Notes: generated by a model from the sequence alone, not told the origin. DNA of 64,000 bases from Paracoccus gahaiensis (GCF_005048225.1 NZ_SUNI01000012.1:1-64000), one strand, 5' to 3'; shown: positions 16,244-25,840, counted from the stretch's first letter. Made by a program: numbers and translations.

Positions 16244-19048
16244 TTACGGATCCGGACGGTCGGGCGGCGGCAGCTGGTCCTCGATCAGGCGGCGGGCCCG
16301 GTCCACTTGCCGGGCCAGGGCGTCGCGCAGGGCCTCGGGGCTGGCAGCCTCGACCTCGCGCAGCAGGAAATCCTGCCCGCCGCGTCCGATCTCGTCCATG
16401 TCCAGGGGGCGGTCGGTCAGCAGGCGCGTCGCGGCATGCAGCCCCCAGAGCGCGCGCCAGAGCGAGGCCAGCTCCTCGGCCACCTCCGGGGTCAGCAGCC
16501 CCGCGCGGCGCCCGGCCCGCAGCTGCGCCAGGGTCCCATGGGCAGGGTCCCCGGCCCGAAGCGCGCAGCTTTGCGCCAGAAGGTCGATGTCCTGCAACCG
16601 CCCCGGCCCCTGCCGCGCGTCATGGGCGCCATGCGCGGGCTTGGCGGCGAACAGCCGCGCGCGCATCTGCGCCAGATCGGGCAGGACGCGGGCATCGCCC
16701 CCGCGCCGGGTCAGGATCCTGCGGCGCAGATCCTCGATCTGATCGGCCAGGGCGGGCGCATCGGCGCCGATCCGGGCGACGGCGCGGGCGCGGGTCAGGG
16801 CCAGATGCTCCCAGGTCCAGGCCTCATCCATCTGATAGGCCTCGAAGCTTTCGATCGCGGTGGCCACCGGCCCCTGCCGCCCCGAGGGGCGCAGGCGCAT
16901 GTCCACCTCGTAGAGCCGCCCCTCGGCGGTGGGGGCGGACAGGGCCGTCACCATCGCCTGAGTCAGCCGGGCATAATAGGGCCGCGTGGCGAGGGGGCGC
17001 GGCCCGTCCGAGGCCTCGACCCCGTCCGCGTCATAGATGACGATCAGGTCCAGGTCGGAGCCGGCATTCAGCACCCGCGCGCCAAGCGAGCCCATCCCCA
17101 GCACCACCGCGCCCCGCCCCGGCGGAGGGCCGTGGCGGCGGGCAAAGTCGGCGGCGGTCACCGGGAACAGCGCGGCGATGCAGGCGCCCGCCAGATCGGC
17201 ATATTGCGCGGCGGCCTCCTCGGCGCCGATCAGGCCGCGCAGGTGATGCACGCCGATGCGGAACTGCCATTCATGCGCCCATCGCCGCGCGGCATCCAAG
17301 GCACGCTCGTAACCGCCACCGGGCTGGGTCAGGGCGCGCTGCAGGGCGCGGTCCAGTTCGGCCTGCAGCCCGGCCTCGCCCGGCCAGGGGGCGAAGAAGC
17401 TGCCGGCCAGCACTGCCTCCAGCACGGACGGATGGCGCGCCAGATAGGCGGCCAGCGCGGGCGCGGTGCCGCAGATGTCCACCAGCAGGTCGATCAGCTG
17501 CGGGTTGGCCTCGAAGAGGGAGAACAGCTGCACCCCGGCGGGCAGGCCCGACAGGAAGCTGTCGAAGCGCGCCAGAGCCTCGGCCGGATGGCCCGCCCGC
17601 GCCATGCGTGACAAGAGCGGCGCCTCGATCCGGCGGAAGATCTGCCGGGCGCGGTCGGACCGCAGTGCGGGATAGTCCTGCCAGCGGTCGATGATCGCCT
17701 GCGCGGCCTCCGACAGAGGGGGGCGGTCCTCGGTCGGCTCGGCCGGCGCGAAGAACTGCTCGGTCAGGCCATGCACCCGCTCCAGCCGGGCCTTGAGGGC
17801 GGTGGCCCAGGCCTGGGGATCGGCCTCGCCCATCAGGGCGGCGATGATGCGCAGGCCGGGGGCGTCCTTGGGCAGGGCATGGGTCTGGGCGTCGTTCACC
17901 ATCTGGATGCGGTGTTCGATGTCGCGGTGCTGGCGGTAATGGTCGGTCAGCTCGTCGGCCACATCCCGGGGGATCCAGCCCTTGGCGGCCAGCGCGGCCA
18001 GCCCGCCGACCGTGTCGCGGGCGCGCAGATCCGGGTCGCGCCCGCCCGCGATCAGCTGGCGGGTCTGGGTGAAGAACTCGATCTCGCGGATGCCGCCGCG
18101 GCCCAGCTTCATGTCATGGCCCGCGACCTCCAGCCGTCCGCCCAGGCCCTTGTGGTCGCGGATGCGCAGCCGCATGTCATGGGCGTCCTGGATGGCGGCG
18201 AAATCCAGGTGCTTGCGCCAGATGAAGGGGCGCAGCTCGCGCAGGAAGCGCTCGCCCGCCGCGATGTCGCCTGCCGCCGCGCGGGCCTTGATGAACGCGG
18301 CGCGTTCCCAGGTCCGCCCCTCGGCCTCGTAATAGGCCAGCGCCGCGGCGGCCGAGATGCAGACCGGGGTCACCGAGGCATCGGGCCGCAGCCGCAGGTC
18401 GGTGCGGAAGACATAGCCATGCTCGGTCACGTCCGACAGGGTGCCGGCCATCTTGCGGGTCGCGCGGATCAGGGCGGCGCGGGCCTCGGCCTGATCGGTC
18501 TCGGGATAGGCGGTCTCGTCGAAGAGCACGATCAGGTCGATGTCCGAGCTGTAGTTCAGCTCGCGCGCCCCCCCCTTGCCCATCGCCAGCGCGAAGATGC
18601 CGCCCGCATCGGCCTGCGTTGCGGGCAGCTTGCCGCGCGCGGCCTCGGCCCGGACATGGGCGCGCAGGGCCAGATCGACGGCGCGGTCTGCCAGATCGGA
18701 CAGCGCGACGGTCACCTGCTCCAGTGGCCAGACGCCGCCCAAATCGGCCAGCGCCGCCAGCAGCGCCACGCGCCGCTTGGCCCGGCGCAGACCGACCGAC
18801 AGGGCGGCGGCGTCCAGATCCTCGAAGCCCGCCGTCTCGCGCGCCACCACGTCGTCATGGTCCAGCGCGCCGGGCAGCCACGCGGCCTCGCGCCGGATCA
18901 GGTCGGCCAGATAGGGGCTGGAGCCCGCAACCCCTGCAACGAGGTCGCGCAGGCGGTCGCCAAAATCGGGAAACAGCGCCGCCGCATCCGCCCCCCGGGC
19001 GGGATCGACGGGCAATGGCAGGCGGGTGATGCGGTCGGAAAAGCTCAT
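16244..19048 (-). CDS. glnE: Bifunctional glutamine synthetase adenylyltransferase/adenylyl-removing enzyme
   Basis: A 934-aa GlnE that adds AMP to, and phosphorolytically removes it from, glutamine synthetase, tuning ammonia assimilation under control of PII. Both nucleotidyltransferase domains are intact: the N-terminal one has ELNYSSDIDLIVLFDE (removal), the C-terminal one GSDLDLIVIYDADG (addition), each with the G-S-D-x-D type metal site. The central GlnD-like helical linker lies between. Start ATG at 19048 has AAGGTGG upstream. Single gene, divergent from bpt. It ends about 190 nt from the convergent glycosyltransferase gene, an interval where I see no further gene. Confidence 0.96.
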   Translation of the reverse strand: MSFSDRITRLPLPVDPARGADAAALFPDFGDRLRDLVAGVAGSSPYLADLIRREAAWLPGALDHDDVVARETAGFEDLDAAALSVGLRRAKRRVALLAALADLGGVWPLEQVTVALSDLADRAVDLALRAHVRAEAARGKLPATQADAGGIFALAMGKGGARELNYSSDIDLIVLFDETAYPETDQAEARAALIRATRKMAGTLSDVTEHGYVFRTDLRLRPDASVTPVCISAAAALAYYEAEGRTWERAAFIKARAAAGDIAAGERFLRELRPFIWRKHLDFAAIQDAHDMRLRIRDHKGLGGRLEVAGHDMKLGRGGIREIEFFTQTRQLIAGGRDPDLRARDTVGGLAALAAKGWIPRDVADELTDHYRQHRDIEHRIQMVNDAQTHALPKDAPGLRIIAALMGEADPQAWATALKARLERVHGLTEQFFAPAEPTEDRPPLSEAAQAIIDRWQDYPALRSDRARQIFRRIEAPLLSRMARAGHPAEALARFDSFLSGLPAGVQLFSLFEANPQLIDLLVDICGTAPALAAYLARHPSVLEAVLAGSFFAPWPGEAGLQAELDRALQRALTQPGGGYERALDAARRWAHEWQFRIGVHHLRGLIGAEEAAAQYADLAGACIAALFPVTAADFARRHGPPPGRGAVVLGMGSLGARVLNAGSDLDLIVIYDADGVEASDGPRPLATRPYYARLTQAMVTALSAPTAEGRLYEVDMRLRPSGRQGPVATAIESFEAYQMDEAWTWEHLALTRARAVARIGADAPALADQIEDLRRRILTRRGGDARVLPDLAQMRARLFAAKPAHGAHDARQGPGRLQDIDLLAQSCALRAGDPAHGTLAQLRAGRRAGLLTPEVAEELASLWRALWGLHAATRLLTDRPLDMDEIGRGGQDFLLREVEAASPEALRDALARQVDRARRLIEDQLPPPDRPDP

Positions 19049-19115
19049 GCCGCCACCTTAGGCCGCGCGGCCCCGTGGTCAACGCAAAGCCCTGACCGAT
19101 GAGCGCTTTCGGCGC

Positions 19116-19144
19116 TTGGCCTGTCCGGCAAAGGTTGCTAGGCT
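19116..19144 (+). promoter_or_regulatory. Probable bpt promoter
   Basis: TTGGCC (19116-19121), 17 nt, TAGGCT (19139-19144), in the 183-nt divergent gap between glnE and bpt. Spacing is ideal; hexamers are moderate. Confidence 0.4.
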
Positions 19145-19231
19145 TGCCCGCACCCCCGCCCGGCGAAACGGACCTCGCAGCCCCCGCATGACCCTCCCTG
19201 ATCTGACCCAAAGCAGCAAGGGCCGCGCCTG

Positions 19232-20071
19232 ATGCGCCATACGTTGCCCCATGCGCCGCAATTCTATGTCACGGCGCCGCAGCCCTGCCCCTATCTGCAC
19301 GGCCGCGCCGAGCGAAAGCTGTTCACCGCGCTGCAGGGCGACAATGCGGGCGATCTGAACAACGCCCTGTCGCGGCAGGGATTCCGGCGGTCGCAGAATG
19401 TCCTTTATCGGCCTAGTTGCGAAAGCTGCGTGGCCTGCATGTCGGCGCGCATCCGGGTGGCAGATTTCCAGCCCTCGCGCACGCAGCGCCGCATCCGCGC
19501 CCGCAACGCGCCCCTGCGGCGGCTGGCCACCAGTGCCTGGGCGACCGAGGAGCAGTTCGAGCTGTTCCGCCGCTATCTGGACAGCCGCCATGCGGATGGC
19601 GGCATGGCCGACATGGACATCTTCGAATTCGCCGCGATGATCGAGGAGACCCCGGTCAAGACGCGGGTCATCGAATACCGCTGCAGCGACGATGCCATGC
19701 CCGACCTGGCCAAGGGCGACGACCATCTGGCCGGGGTCTGCCTGACCGACGTGCTGGATGACGGGTTGAGCCTGGTCTACAGCTTCTACGACCCGCTGCT
19801 GCGCCCGGCCAGCATCGGCACCTACATCATCCTCGATCACATCGAGATCGCCCGGGCCGCGAACCTGCCCTATGTCTATCTGGGCTATTGGGTGCCGGGC
19901 AGCCGCAAGATGGACTACAAGGCCCGCTTCAGCGCGCTGGAAATCTACAAGGGCGGCGTCTGGCAGGATATCGGCAGCCCCGAGGCCCATTCCAACGAGG
20001 CCCATCCCCTGTCCGTCGATCCGATCGTGGAACAGGTGGCCCGGATCGCCCTGCCGCAATCGGACCGGTAG
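19232..20071 (+). CDS. bpt: Aspartate/glutamate leucyltransferase (arginyltransferase family)
   Basis: A 279-aa aminoacyl-tRNA-protein transferase of the ATE/Bpt family. Bacterial members put Leu on proteins with N-terminal Asp or Glu, sending them to ClpS/ClpAP degradation. Visible features: the Cys-containing N-terminal segment QPCPYLHGR, the second Cys cluster [12 protein letters not shown], and the GNAT-like C-terminal domain with [20 protein letters not shown]. Full length. Often annotated simply as arginyltransferase in this order; leucyl specificity is by family and not tested. Starts after AAGGG. Confidence 0.92.
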   Translation: MRHTLPHAPQFYVTAPQPCPYLHGRAERKLFTALQGDNAGDLNNALSRQGFRRSQNVLYRPSCESCVACMSARIRVADFQPSRTQRRIRARNAPLRRLATSAWATEEQFELFRRYLDSRHADGGMADMDIFEFAAMIEETPVKTRVIEYRCSDDAMPDLAKGDDHLAGVCLTDVLDDGLSLVYSFYDPLLRPASIGTYIILDHIEIARAANLPYVYLGYWVPGSRKMDYKARFSALEIYKGGVWQDIGSPEAHSNEAHPLSVDPIVEQVARIALPQSDR

Positions 20072-20141
20072 CGCCTGCCAAAGCGCGAAATAAAGTTTCA
20101 AAACACTGCGCGCCTGCGTCACTTTATCCGCCGATCCCCAT

Positions 20142-20170
20142 TGACCCTGCCGGATGGCAACCCTAGTTTG
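20142..20170 (+). promoter_or_regulatory. ilvB promoter
   Basis: TTGACC (20142-20147), 17 nt, TAGTTT (20165-20170). Transcription would begin near 20177, leaving a leader of about 54 nt that is mostly taken up by the hairpin at 20179-20204. Confidence 0.55.
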
Positions 20171-20178
20171 CGCCGACG

Positions 20179-20204
20179 CCGGGTCGGGATTGCCCCGTCC
20201 GGCA
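20179..20204 (+). promoter_or_regulatory. 5' leader hairpin of ilvB
   Basis: A 26-nt element: outer stem GCCGG/CCGGC (5 bp), a small internal bulge, inner stem CGGG/CCCG, loop ATTGC, followed by AGGTGTTTTG. It sits at the very 5' end of the predicted mRNA. It resembles a weak terminator, but there is no room for a classical leader peptide with Leu/Ile/Val codons, so normal attenuation is unlikely. Confidence 0.35.
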
Positions 20205-20230
20205 GGTGTTTTGATGGATGGAGTGAAGTC

Positions 20231-21985
20231 ATGTCCCGAACAATGACGGGTGCGAGAATGGTCGTCGAGGCGCTGCGCGATCAGGGCGTCGACACCGTAT
20301 TCGGCTATCCGGGCGGGGCCGTGCTACCCATCTATGACGAGATCTTCCAGCAGAACGACATCACCCATGTCCTGGTCCGCCACGAGCAGGGCGCAGTCCA
20401 CATGGCCGAAGGCTATGCGCGGGCCACCGGCAAGCCGGGCGTCGTGCTGGTCACCTCGGGTCCGGGGGCCACGAACGCCGTGACCGGCCTGACCGATGCG
20501 CTGCTGGATTCGATTCCGCTGGTCGTGCTGTCGGGCCAGGTGCCGACCTTCATGATCGGCACCGATGGCTTTCAGGAGGCCGACACGGTCGGCATCACCC
20601 GCCCCTGCACCAAGCACAACTGGCTGGTCAAGGATACCGAGAAGCTGGCCGAGACGATCCACAAGGGGTTTCACGTCGCCACCTCGGGCCGCCCGGGGCC
20701 GGTGCTGATCGACATCCCCAAGGACGTGCAATTCGCGACCGGCACCTATGTCGGGCCGAAGCAGGCCGATCTGGGCCGCTACAACCCGCCCCGCAAGGGC
20801 GATCTGGCCGCCATCACCCGGCTGGTCGAGCTGATGGAGCAGGCCGAGCGCCCGATCCTTTATACCGGCGGCGGGGTCATCAATTCGGGGCCCGGCGCCA
20901 GCCAGCTGCTGCGCGAACTGGCCGAGGCGACGGGCTTTCCGGTGACCTCGACGCTGATGGGGCTGGGCTGCTATCCGGCCTCGGGCGACAAGTGGCTGGG
21001 CATGCTGGGCATGCACGGCACCTACGAGGCCAATCTGGCCATGCATGGCTGCGATCTGATGATCAATATCGGCGCGCGCTTCGACGACCGGATCACCGGG
21101 CGGATCGCGGATTTCAGCCCCGGCTCAGTCAAGGCGCATATCGACATCGACCCCTCGTCGATCAACAAGGTCGTGCGGGTGGATGTGCCGATCGTGGGCG
21201 ATGTCGGCCATGTGCTGGAGGACATGCTGAAGGTCTGGAAGTCGCGCGGGCGTCGCACCAACAATGCGGGGCTGAAGGCCTGGTGGGCCGAGATCGCGGG
21301 CTGGCGGGCCAAGAACTGCCTGGGCTTCCGCAACAGCGACACGATCATCAAGCCGCAGCACGCGCTGCAGCGGCTGGAGGCGCTGACCAAGGGCCATGAC
21401 CGCTACATCACCACCGAGGTGGGCCAGCACCAGATGTGGGCCGCGCAATATCTGGGCTTCGAGGGGCCGAACCGCTGGATGACCTCGGGCGGGCTTGGCA
21501 CGATGGGCTATGGGCTGCCAGCCTCGATCGGGGTGCAGATGGCGCATCCCGAGGCGCTGGTGATCAACGTCGCGGGCGATGCCAGCTGGCTGATGAACAT
21601 GCAGGAGATGGGCACGGCGGTGCAGTTCCGCCTGCCGGTCAAGCAGTTCATCCTGAATAACGAGCGCCTCGGCATGGTGCGCCAGTGGCAGCAATTGCTG
21701 CATGGCGAGCGCTACAGCCAGTCCTGGTCCGACAGCCTGCCCGATTTCGTCAAGCTGGCCGAGGCCTTCGGCTGCCGGGGCGCGCAGGTGCGCGATCCCA
21801 AGGATCTGGATGCGGCGATCCAAGCGATGATCGATTATGACGGCCCGTTCATCCTGGACGTGCTGGTCGAGAAGCACGAGAACTGCTTCCCGATGATCCC
21901 CTCGGGCAAGGCGCATAACGAGATGCTGATGGGCGAGGCCGAAACGCTTGGCGTCATCGAATCCGAGGGCGCCGTGCTGGTCTGA
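20231..21985 (+). CDS. ilvB: Acetolactate synthase large (catalytic) subunit
   Basis: A 584-aa thiamine-diphosphate enzyme that condenses two pyruvates, or pyruvate and 2-oxobutyrate, in the first common step of Val, Leu and Ile synthesis. The catalytic Glu lies in [18 protein letters not shown]; the C-terminal cofactor motif [15 protein letters not shown] ends in [14 protein letters not shown]. The FAD-binding middle domain is present. ATG at 20231 follows TGGAGTGAAGTC and gives the family length. It forms an operon with the regulatory subunit 62 nt downstream; an intergenic repeat element fills the gap. Equivalent to E. coli IlvI. Confidence 0.97.
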   Translation: MSRTMTGARMVVEALRDQGVDTVFGYPGGAVLPIYDEIFQQNDITHVLVRHEQGAVHMAEGYARATGKPGVVLVTSGPGATNAVTGLTDALLDSIPLVVLSGQVPTFMIGTDGFQEADTVGITRPCTKHNWLVKDTEKLAETIHKGFHVATSGRPGPVLIDIPKDVQFATGTYVGPKQADLGRYNPPRKGDLAAITRLVELMEQAERPILYTGGGVINSGPGASQLLRELAEATGFPVTSTLMGLGCYPASGDKWLGMLGMHGTYEANLAMHGCDLMINIGARFDDRITGRIADFSPGSVKAHIDIDPSSINKVVRVDVPIVGDVGHVLEDMLKVWKSRGRRTNNAGLKAWWAEIAGWRAKNCLGFRNSDTIIKPQHALQRLEALTKGHDRYITTEVGQHQMWAAQYLGFEGPNRWMTSGGLGTMGYGLPASIGVQMAHPEALVINVAGDASWLMNMQEMGTAVQFRLPVKQFILNNERLGMVRQWQQLLHGERYSQSWSDSLPDFVKLAEAFGCRGAQVRDPKDLDAAIQAMIDYDGPFILDVLVEKHENCFPMIPSGKAHNEMLMGEAETLGVIESEGAVLV

Positions 21986-21990
21986 GGCAT

Positions 21991-22036
21991 GCGGGGGCTT
22001 GCCCCCGCACCCCCAGGATATTTGTGCCAAGATGAA
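21991..22036 (+). repeat. GC-hairpin/GGATATTT intergenic element, copy 2
   Basis: Hairpin GCGGGGGC-TT-GCCCCCGC (21991-22008), then ACCCCCA and the 21-nt core at 22016-22036 (GGATATTTGTGCCAAGATG plus AA). The core is identical to the one at 36923-36943 on the opposite strand. Its 3' end runs straight into the ilvN ribosome-binding site (AAAAGGCAGAG), so the element is inside the ilvBN transcript. Confidence 0.8.
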
Positions 22037-22047
22037 AAGGCAGAGCC

Positions 22048-22608
22048 ATGAATGCACTGAACATCCAGAAGGGCATGTCGCGCCATTCGGCCTATGACCT
22101 GCGCGATCCCCATGCGCAGCTGGAGGAGAGCCATACGCTGGCCGTGCTGGTCGAGAACGAGCCGGGCGTTCTGGCCCGCGTGATCGGGCTGTTCGCCGGG
22201 CGCGGCTACAATATCGACAGCCTGACCGTGGCCGAGGTGGACCATACCGGGCACCGGTCGCGCATCACGGTCGTGACGCGGGGCACGCCCTCGGTCATCG
22301 AGCAGATCAAGGCGCAGCTGGGCCGGATCGTTGTCGTACACGAGGTCCATGACCTGACCGTCGAGGGCCCCTCGGTCGAGCGCGAGCTGGGTCTGTTCAA
22401 AGTGCGCGGACAGGGCGAGAAGCGGGTCGAGGCGTTGCGCATCGCCGAGATCTTTCGCGCCAATGTCGTGGATTCGACGCTGGAGAGCTTCGTCTTCGAG
22501 CTGGTCGGCCCCTCGTCCAAGCTGGATGCCTTTGCCGACCTGATGCGCCCTCTGGGCCTGACCGACATTGCCCGGACGGGCGTCGCGGCGCTGTCCCGGG
22601 GCATCTGA
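22048..22608 (+). CDS. ilvN: Acetolactate synthase small (regulatory) subunit
   Basis: A 186-aa regulatory subunit that raises activity of the catalytic subunit and gives feedback inhibition by valine. An N-terminal ACT domain is clear (HTLAVLVENEPGVLARVIGL...GRGYNIDSLTVAEVD); the C-terminal half matches the longer IlvH-type small subunits (VDSTLESFVFELVG...). About 25 residues precede the ACT domain. It follows ilvB in the same operon. It ends before a strong convergent hairpin. Confidence 0.96.
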   Translation: MNALNIQKGMSRHSAYDLRDPHAQLEESHTLAVLVENEPGVLARVIGLFAGRGYNIDSLTVAEVDHTGHRSRITVVTRGTPSVIEQIKAQLGRIVVVHEVHDLTVEGPSVERELGLFKVRGQGEKRVEALRIAEIFRANVVDSTLESFVFELVGPSSKLDAFADLMRPLGLTDIARTGVAALSRGI

Positions 22609-22625
22609 CCGGCACACCGATCCTG

Positions 22626-22649
22626 GCGGCGGCGATCCCTCGCCGCCGC
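22626..22649. terminator. Hairpin between convergent ilvN and a hypothetical gene
   Basis: GCGGCGGCGA (22626-22635), loop TCCC, TCGCCGCCGC (22640-22649): a perfect 10-bp stem. No T tract on either side, so it is a stable mRNA 3' end or Rho-assisted terminator candidate rather than a classical intrinsic one. Confidence 0.45.
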
Positions 22650-22677
22650 ATCCGCCATTCGTCAAGGATCGGAGAGG

Positions 22678-23046
22678 TCAGCCTGCGGCGTTGCTGCGCG
22701 CGGTCGTATAGCCGTCATCGCTGTGGCGCGACGCGGAGGCGCTGCAGGGCGCCCGGTCCTGCTGGGCCACGATCCGAAGCTGGGGTCCGCCGGTGTCGGG
22801 CTGATACTGGGACAGGATCTGCGGCAGATGCGGCGCCAGCTGTTCGGACAGCATCGACACGTTATGGGCATGTCGCAGATTGCCCGCGGTCCGCGTCTCG
22901 AGTTCGACCAGATCCCCGGCCTGCGGCCATTTCCGCGCATCGATGAAATTGGCACGGCCTTGCAGATAGGCCAGGGTCGACTGATCCTCACACCAGATGA
23001 TCGCCTTTTCGCGCGATGCGTTGCTCCAGACGACAACACCGATCAT
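22678..23046 (-). CDS. Conserved hypothetical protein
   Basis: A 122-aa protein that I recognise only as a type seen in Rhodobacterales; no named domain. It begins MIGVVVWSNASREKAIIWCE, continues with an aromatic and charged core (FIDARKWPQAGDLVELETR), and has a polar tail from about residue 95. The first half alternates hydrophobic and charged residues in the manner of a small beta-barrel. No signal peptide or TM segment. Codon use matches its neighbours. The gene is monocistronic; upstream is a palindromic CTTGTACAAG in the gap to the DUF2254 gene. Function unknown. Confidence 0.7.
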   Translation of the reverse strand: MIGVVVWSNASREKAIIWCEDQSTLAYLQGRANFIDARKWPQAGDLVELETRTAGNLRHAHNVSMLSEQLAPHLPQILSQYQPDTGGPQLRIVAQQDRAPCSASASRHSDDGYTTARSNAAG

Positions 23047-23161
23047 GGCCGTTCTCCCAATCGTCGTGGCGCCGGGGCGCCTAACAGTGCGGCTTCGATT
23101 GCATCTTGTACAAGCTTTCCCTGACTAGAGCAGAATCCCGCCGACATGCCAGTCTTTTCGG

Positions 23162-24499
23162 TCAGGTCAGGGAACTTTTCTGCACCTTTTGGTTGTCGCG
23201 TGGCTCGGACGGCACAACCCTGCCTGCGACTTCGTGAACATGCGCTGACATAAGCGCCAATTCGTCTCTTTCGGACGTTAAAACAAGGGCTTGTGCGGCA
23301 TAAAACTGAACCATCCCGGTCAGTTCAGACGCCGCTGATTCGAAGACCTCCGGTGCCATCCGGGTCAGCGCCAGCAGCATCGTCTGCAGCGCGCGATGCA
23401 CCTCGGCCATGGCCGCGCCGTCGCGCGCCAGGGGCATCAGATTGTCGCGCAGGATTTCCTCGGGGGTGATGCTGCGGACATGCAGGCGGGGGAACCGGAC
23501 CTCGGGGGCCGCCTCGTGGGACCAGACCGACAGGATGCGCAGCATGCGGTTGATGACCGAAATTGCCGTGCCCGGATCGTTGACGGCCGGCGACAGGGCG
23601 CGCTGGCCGATCTCGGTCAGCACCAGGAAGCCGAAGCGCGGATCCTGGGCGAAGCTGCGCGCGGGCCGCAGGGTGACGCAGGCGATCAGGTCGCGGCGCA
23701 GATCCTGTGCCGCCTCGGCCTCGGTGGGCATGCCCAGGACATGGCACAGGGCCTGGGCCGGATGGACCAGATCCCCGGGCGAGGCGGTCATGTAGAGGAT
23801 CACCCCGGCCTTGTCGGCCAGATCGGACAGGGACTGCATGTCCAGGTTCTGCACATGCCCGACCTCGGGCGCCAGAATCGGCACGCTGTCCGGGGGTGGC
23901 GGGCCGCGCAGGGGATTGGCGCCCATCCAGGGGGATTCGAGCCGTGTCTGCAGCGCCTCCAGCGTCACCTGCTCGACCCGGGCCAGGTTGTCGCCGATCA
24001 GGCCCAGCTCGCCAAGCCGGTTGATCCAGCGCAGCAGCGACAGGATGATGATCGCGATCACCAGCAGCGTCACGACGAACAGCACCACCCGTCCGCCACC
24101 ACCGTAAAGTCCGGTCTTGAGCATGATCAGCCCGACCAGGCTGAAGACGAAGGCGCCCATGAAGGTTGCCAGCACGGTCTGGCTGACCCCGTCGCGCACC
24201 AGAAGCTGCACCGCGCGGGGCGTGGAGCCCGAGCTGGCCGTCGCATAGGCCGCCGTCAGGATCGACAGCGAGAAGGTCGTGACCGTCAGCATCGACGAGG
24301 CGATGATCTCGAGGATGGCCTCGATCGCCTCGGCCCCGATCTGCAGGGCCAGTTCGTTGGGGATGAAGGGGCGCACGACATAGCCCGTGGAGGCTGTCAG
24401 CAGGCCCAGACCCGCGAAGGCCGCGACGCGGACCCACAGGGTCTGCAGGATCTCGCGCAGACGCCAGCGCAGCCCTCCGACGCCCCAATGCTCGGCCAT
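23162..24499 (-). CDS. DUF2254 membrane protein
   Basis: A 445-aa inner-membrane protein of the DUF2254 family. Four TM segments occupy the first 165 residues (VAAFAGLGLLTASTGYVV; ILEIIASSMLTVTTFSLSIL; VLATFMGAFVFSLVGLIM; VVLFVVTLLVIAIIILSLL). The family hallmark after TM2 is present (AAYATASSGSTPRAVQLL). The remaining 280 residues are cytosolic, with DPRFGFLVLTEIGQRALSPAVNDPGTA conserved. Function unknown. It starts 3 nt after the M48 protease gene and is probably translated from the same mRNA. Confidence 0.88.
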   Translation of the reverse strand: MAEHWGVGGLRWRLREILQTLWVRVAAFAGLGLLTASTGYVVRPFIPNELALQIGAEAIEAILEIIASSMLTVTTFSLSILTAAYATASSGSTPRAVQLLVRDGVSQTVLATFMGAFVFSLVGLIMLKTGLYGGGGRVVLFVVTLLVIAIIILSLLRWINRLGELGLIGDNLARVEQVTLEALQTRLESPWMGANPLRGPPPPDSVPILAPEVGHVQNLDMQSLSDLADKAGVILYMTASPGDLVHPAQALCHVLGMPTEAEAAQDLRRDLIACVTLRPARSFAQDPRFGFLVLTEIGQRALSPAVNDPGTAISVINRMLRILSVWSHEAAPEVRFPRLHVRSITPEEILRDNLMPLARDGAAMAEVHRALQTMLLALTRMAPEVFESAASELTGMVQFYAAQALVLTSERDELALMSAHVHEVAGRVVPSEPRDNQKVQKSSLT

Positions 24500-24502
24500 G
24501 GC

Positions 24503-25294
24503 TCAGCGCACCCGGCCGGCCTGCACGTCGACCACGGCACGGCGCACCTGCGCCAGCCGCTGTGCCCGGGCCGGATGGGTGCCCAGGATGTGGTTGCCCG
24601 GATCCGGGATGCGCTGGAACAGCCCCGACCCGGTGATCGGATCGAAGCCCGCGTTCAGCGTGATGATGGCGCCCAGATAATCGGCCTCCAGCTCCCATTC
24701 CTTGGAATAGTAGCGGGACCCGACCGAGGCGCCGATCTCTTGCGCGCGTTCGATGGCCGAGGTGTCGCCGCCATAGGCCGAGGCGATGCTGCCCAGCACG
24801 ACCGCTGCCGCCGTGGCCGCCCCGGATTTGCGGTCGAGATGGTTGAGGATGTGATGCGCCGATTCGTGGCCGACGACGAAGGCGATCTCGTCGGGGTTCT
24901 GGGTCTGCGCGATCAGCGACAGGGTGAAGCCGACGACGGGGCGGCCGTTGCGGTCGACCGTCTGGAAGGCGTTCGGCTCCAGCCCCGGGCGATCGTCGAC
25001 GACAAAGACGAAATCGCAGCTGATAGGGCGGGTGCGGCGGTTCAGGCAGTCCTGCCGGACGGCGGGCTCCATCCGGCGCATGACCTGCACGAAGCTGCGC
25101 GCGGCGCCGTCCGGCGTGGCCGCATGCGGGGCCGAGGGAGCGGGCAGCGCCGGGGCCGGGGCGCTGCGCGCACCATAGGGATCGGGGCTGCGCCCGGGTC
25201 CGGGGGCGGGACCAGGCACCGGTGCGCAGGCCGTCACTGCCATCACGGCCGCGATCAGTCCCGCCAGCCAGCCGCGCGTCCTCACTGTACCCAT
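24503..25294 (-). CDS. M48-family metalloprotease, lipoprotein
   Basis: A 263-aa zinc peptidase. Residues 1-23 are a lipoprotein signal with lipobox VTAC, so it is probably anchored in the periplasm or outer membrane. A Pro/Ala-rich linker follows (about 24-55). The zinc motif is HESAHHIL (HExxH), with the third ligand Glu in KEWELEADYLGA. This is the BepA/LoiP-like branch of M48 that clears misassembled envelope proteins; that role is inferred. First gene of a two-gene unit with DUF2254. AAGGCGGG precedes the start. Confidence 0.9.
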   Translation of the reverse strand: MGTVRTRGWLAGLIAAVMAVTACAPVPGPAPGPGRSPDPYGARSAPAPALPAPSAPHAATPDGAARSFVQVMRRMEPAVRQDCLNRRTRPISCDFVFVVDDRPGLEPNAFQTVDRNGRPVVGFTLSLIAQTQNPDEIAFVVGHESAHHILNHLDRKSGAATAAAVVLGSIASAYGGDTSAIERAQEIGASVGSRYYSKEWELEADYLGAIITLNAGFDPITGSGLFQRIPDPGNHILGTHPARAQRLAQVRRAVVDVQAGRVR

Positions 25295-25439
25295 CCGTCC
25301 CGCCTTGCTTCGGCGCCGGCAGATGCGGCGCGACCTTCGTTCCTGCGCAGTCTATCCCGTGGGGGAGGGACGTAAACCCCGACCGCTTGCCGCAGCCGCC
25401 CATTCACGCGATTGTCGGACCCTTATCAAGGAGATTCGG

Positions 25440-25685
25440 ATGTTCACCATCGAGCATGATTTCGACGCGACCGTGATCACCCTGATCGACGAGGCCGACC
25501 CCGGCGCCCGCCCCCTGAACGAGGATGTGGTCATCCTGGGCTTCGACGACCGCGTGGTGCTGGAACAGATGAGCGCGGATGGCGATGAGGTGGTGCGCGT
25601 GACCCTGTCCATGCACCAGCTGACCGAATTGCGGCTCGCGCTGAACCTGCCCGAGGGGAACTATCGCCTCGACAAGCCGGACTAG
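25440..25685 (+). CDS. Conserved hypothetical small protein
   Basis: An 81-aa acidic protein starting MFTIEHDFDATVITLIDEAD, with a central GFDDRVVLEQMSADGDEVVR and ending LPEGNYRLDKPD. ATG at 25440 has AAGGAG 8 nt upstream, which decides the start; an open frame upstream is not coding. It looks like a compact beta-rich domain without TM segments or signal. I do not recognise the family beyond its being usual in Rhodobacterales. Monocistronic. Confidence 0.75.
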   Translation: MFTIEHDFDATVITLIDEADPGARPLNEDVVILGFDDRVVLEQMSADGDEVVRVTLSMHQLTELRLALNLPEGNYRLDKPD

Positions 25686-25840
25686 CCGGGCCGCGGGCTT
25701 GACACGCCGGCTTCGGTCTCCCGGGAAACGAAGGGGCTGCAGGCGCGTTCAGGGCGGGCGGGATGGCCCCTGCCCCCGCACCCCCGCTTGCGAGGCGCGC
25801 GGACATCTGAGACACCCCGCCCGAACCCGAGGAGATCCGC

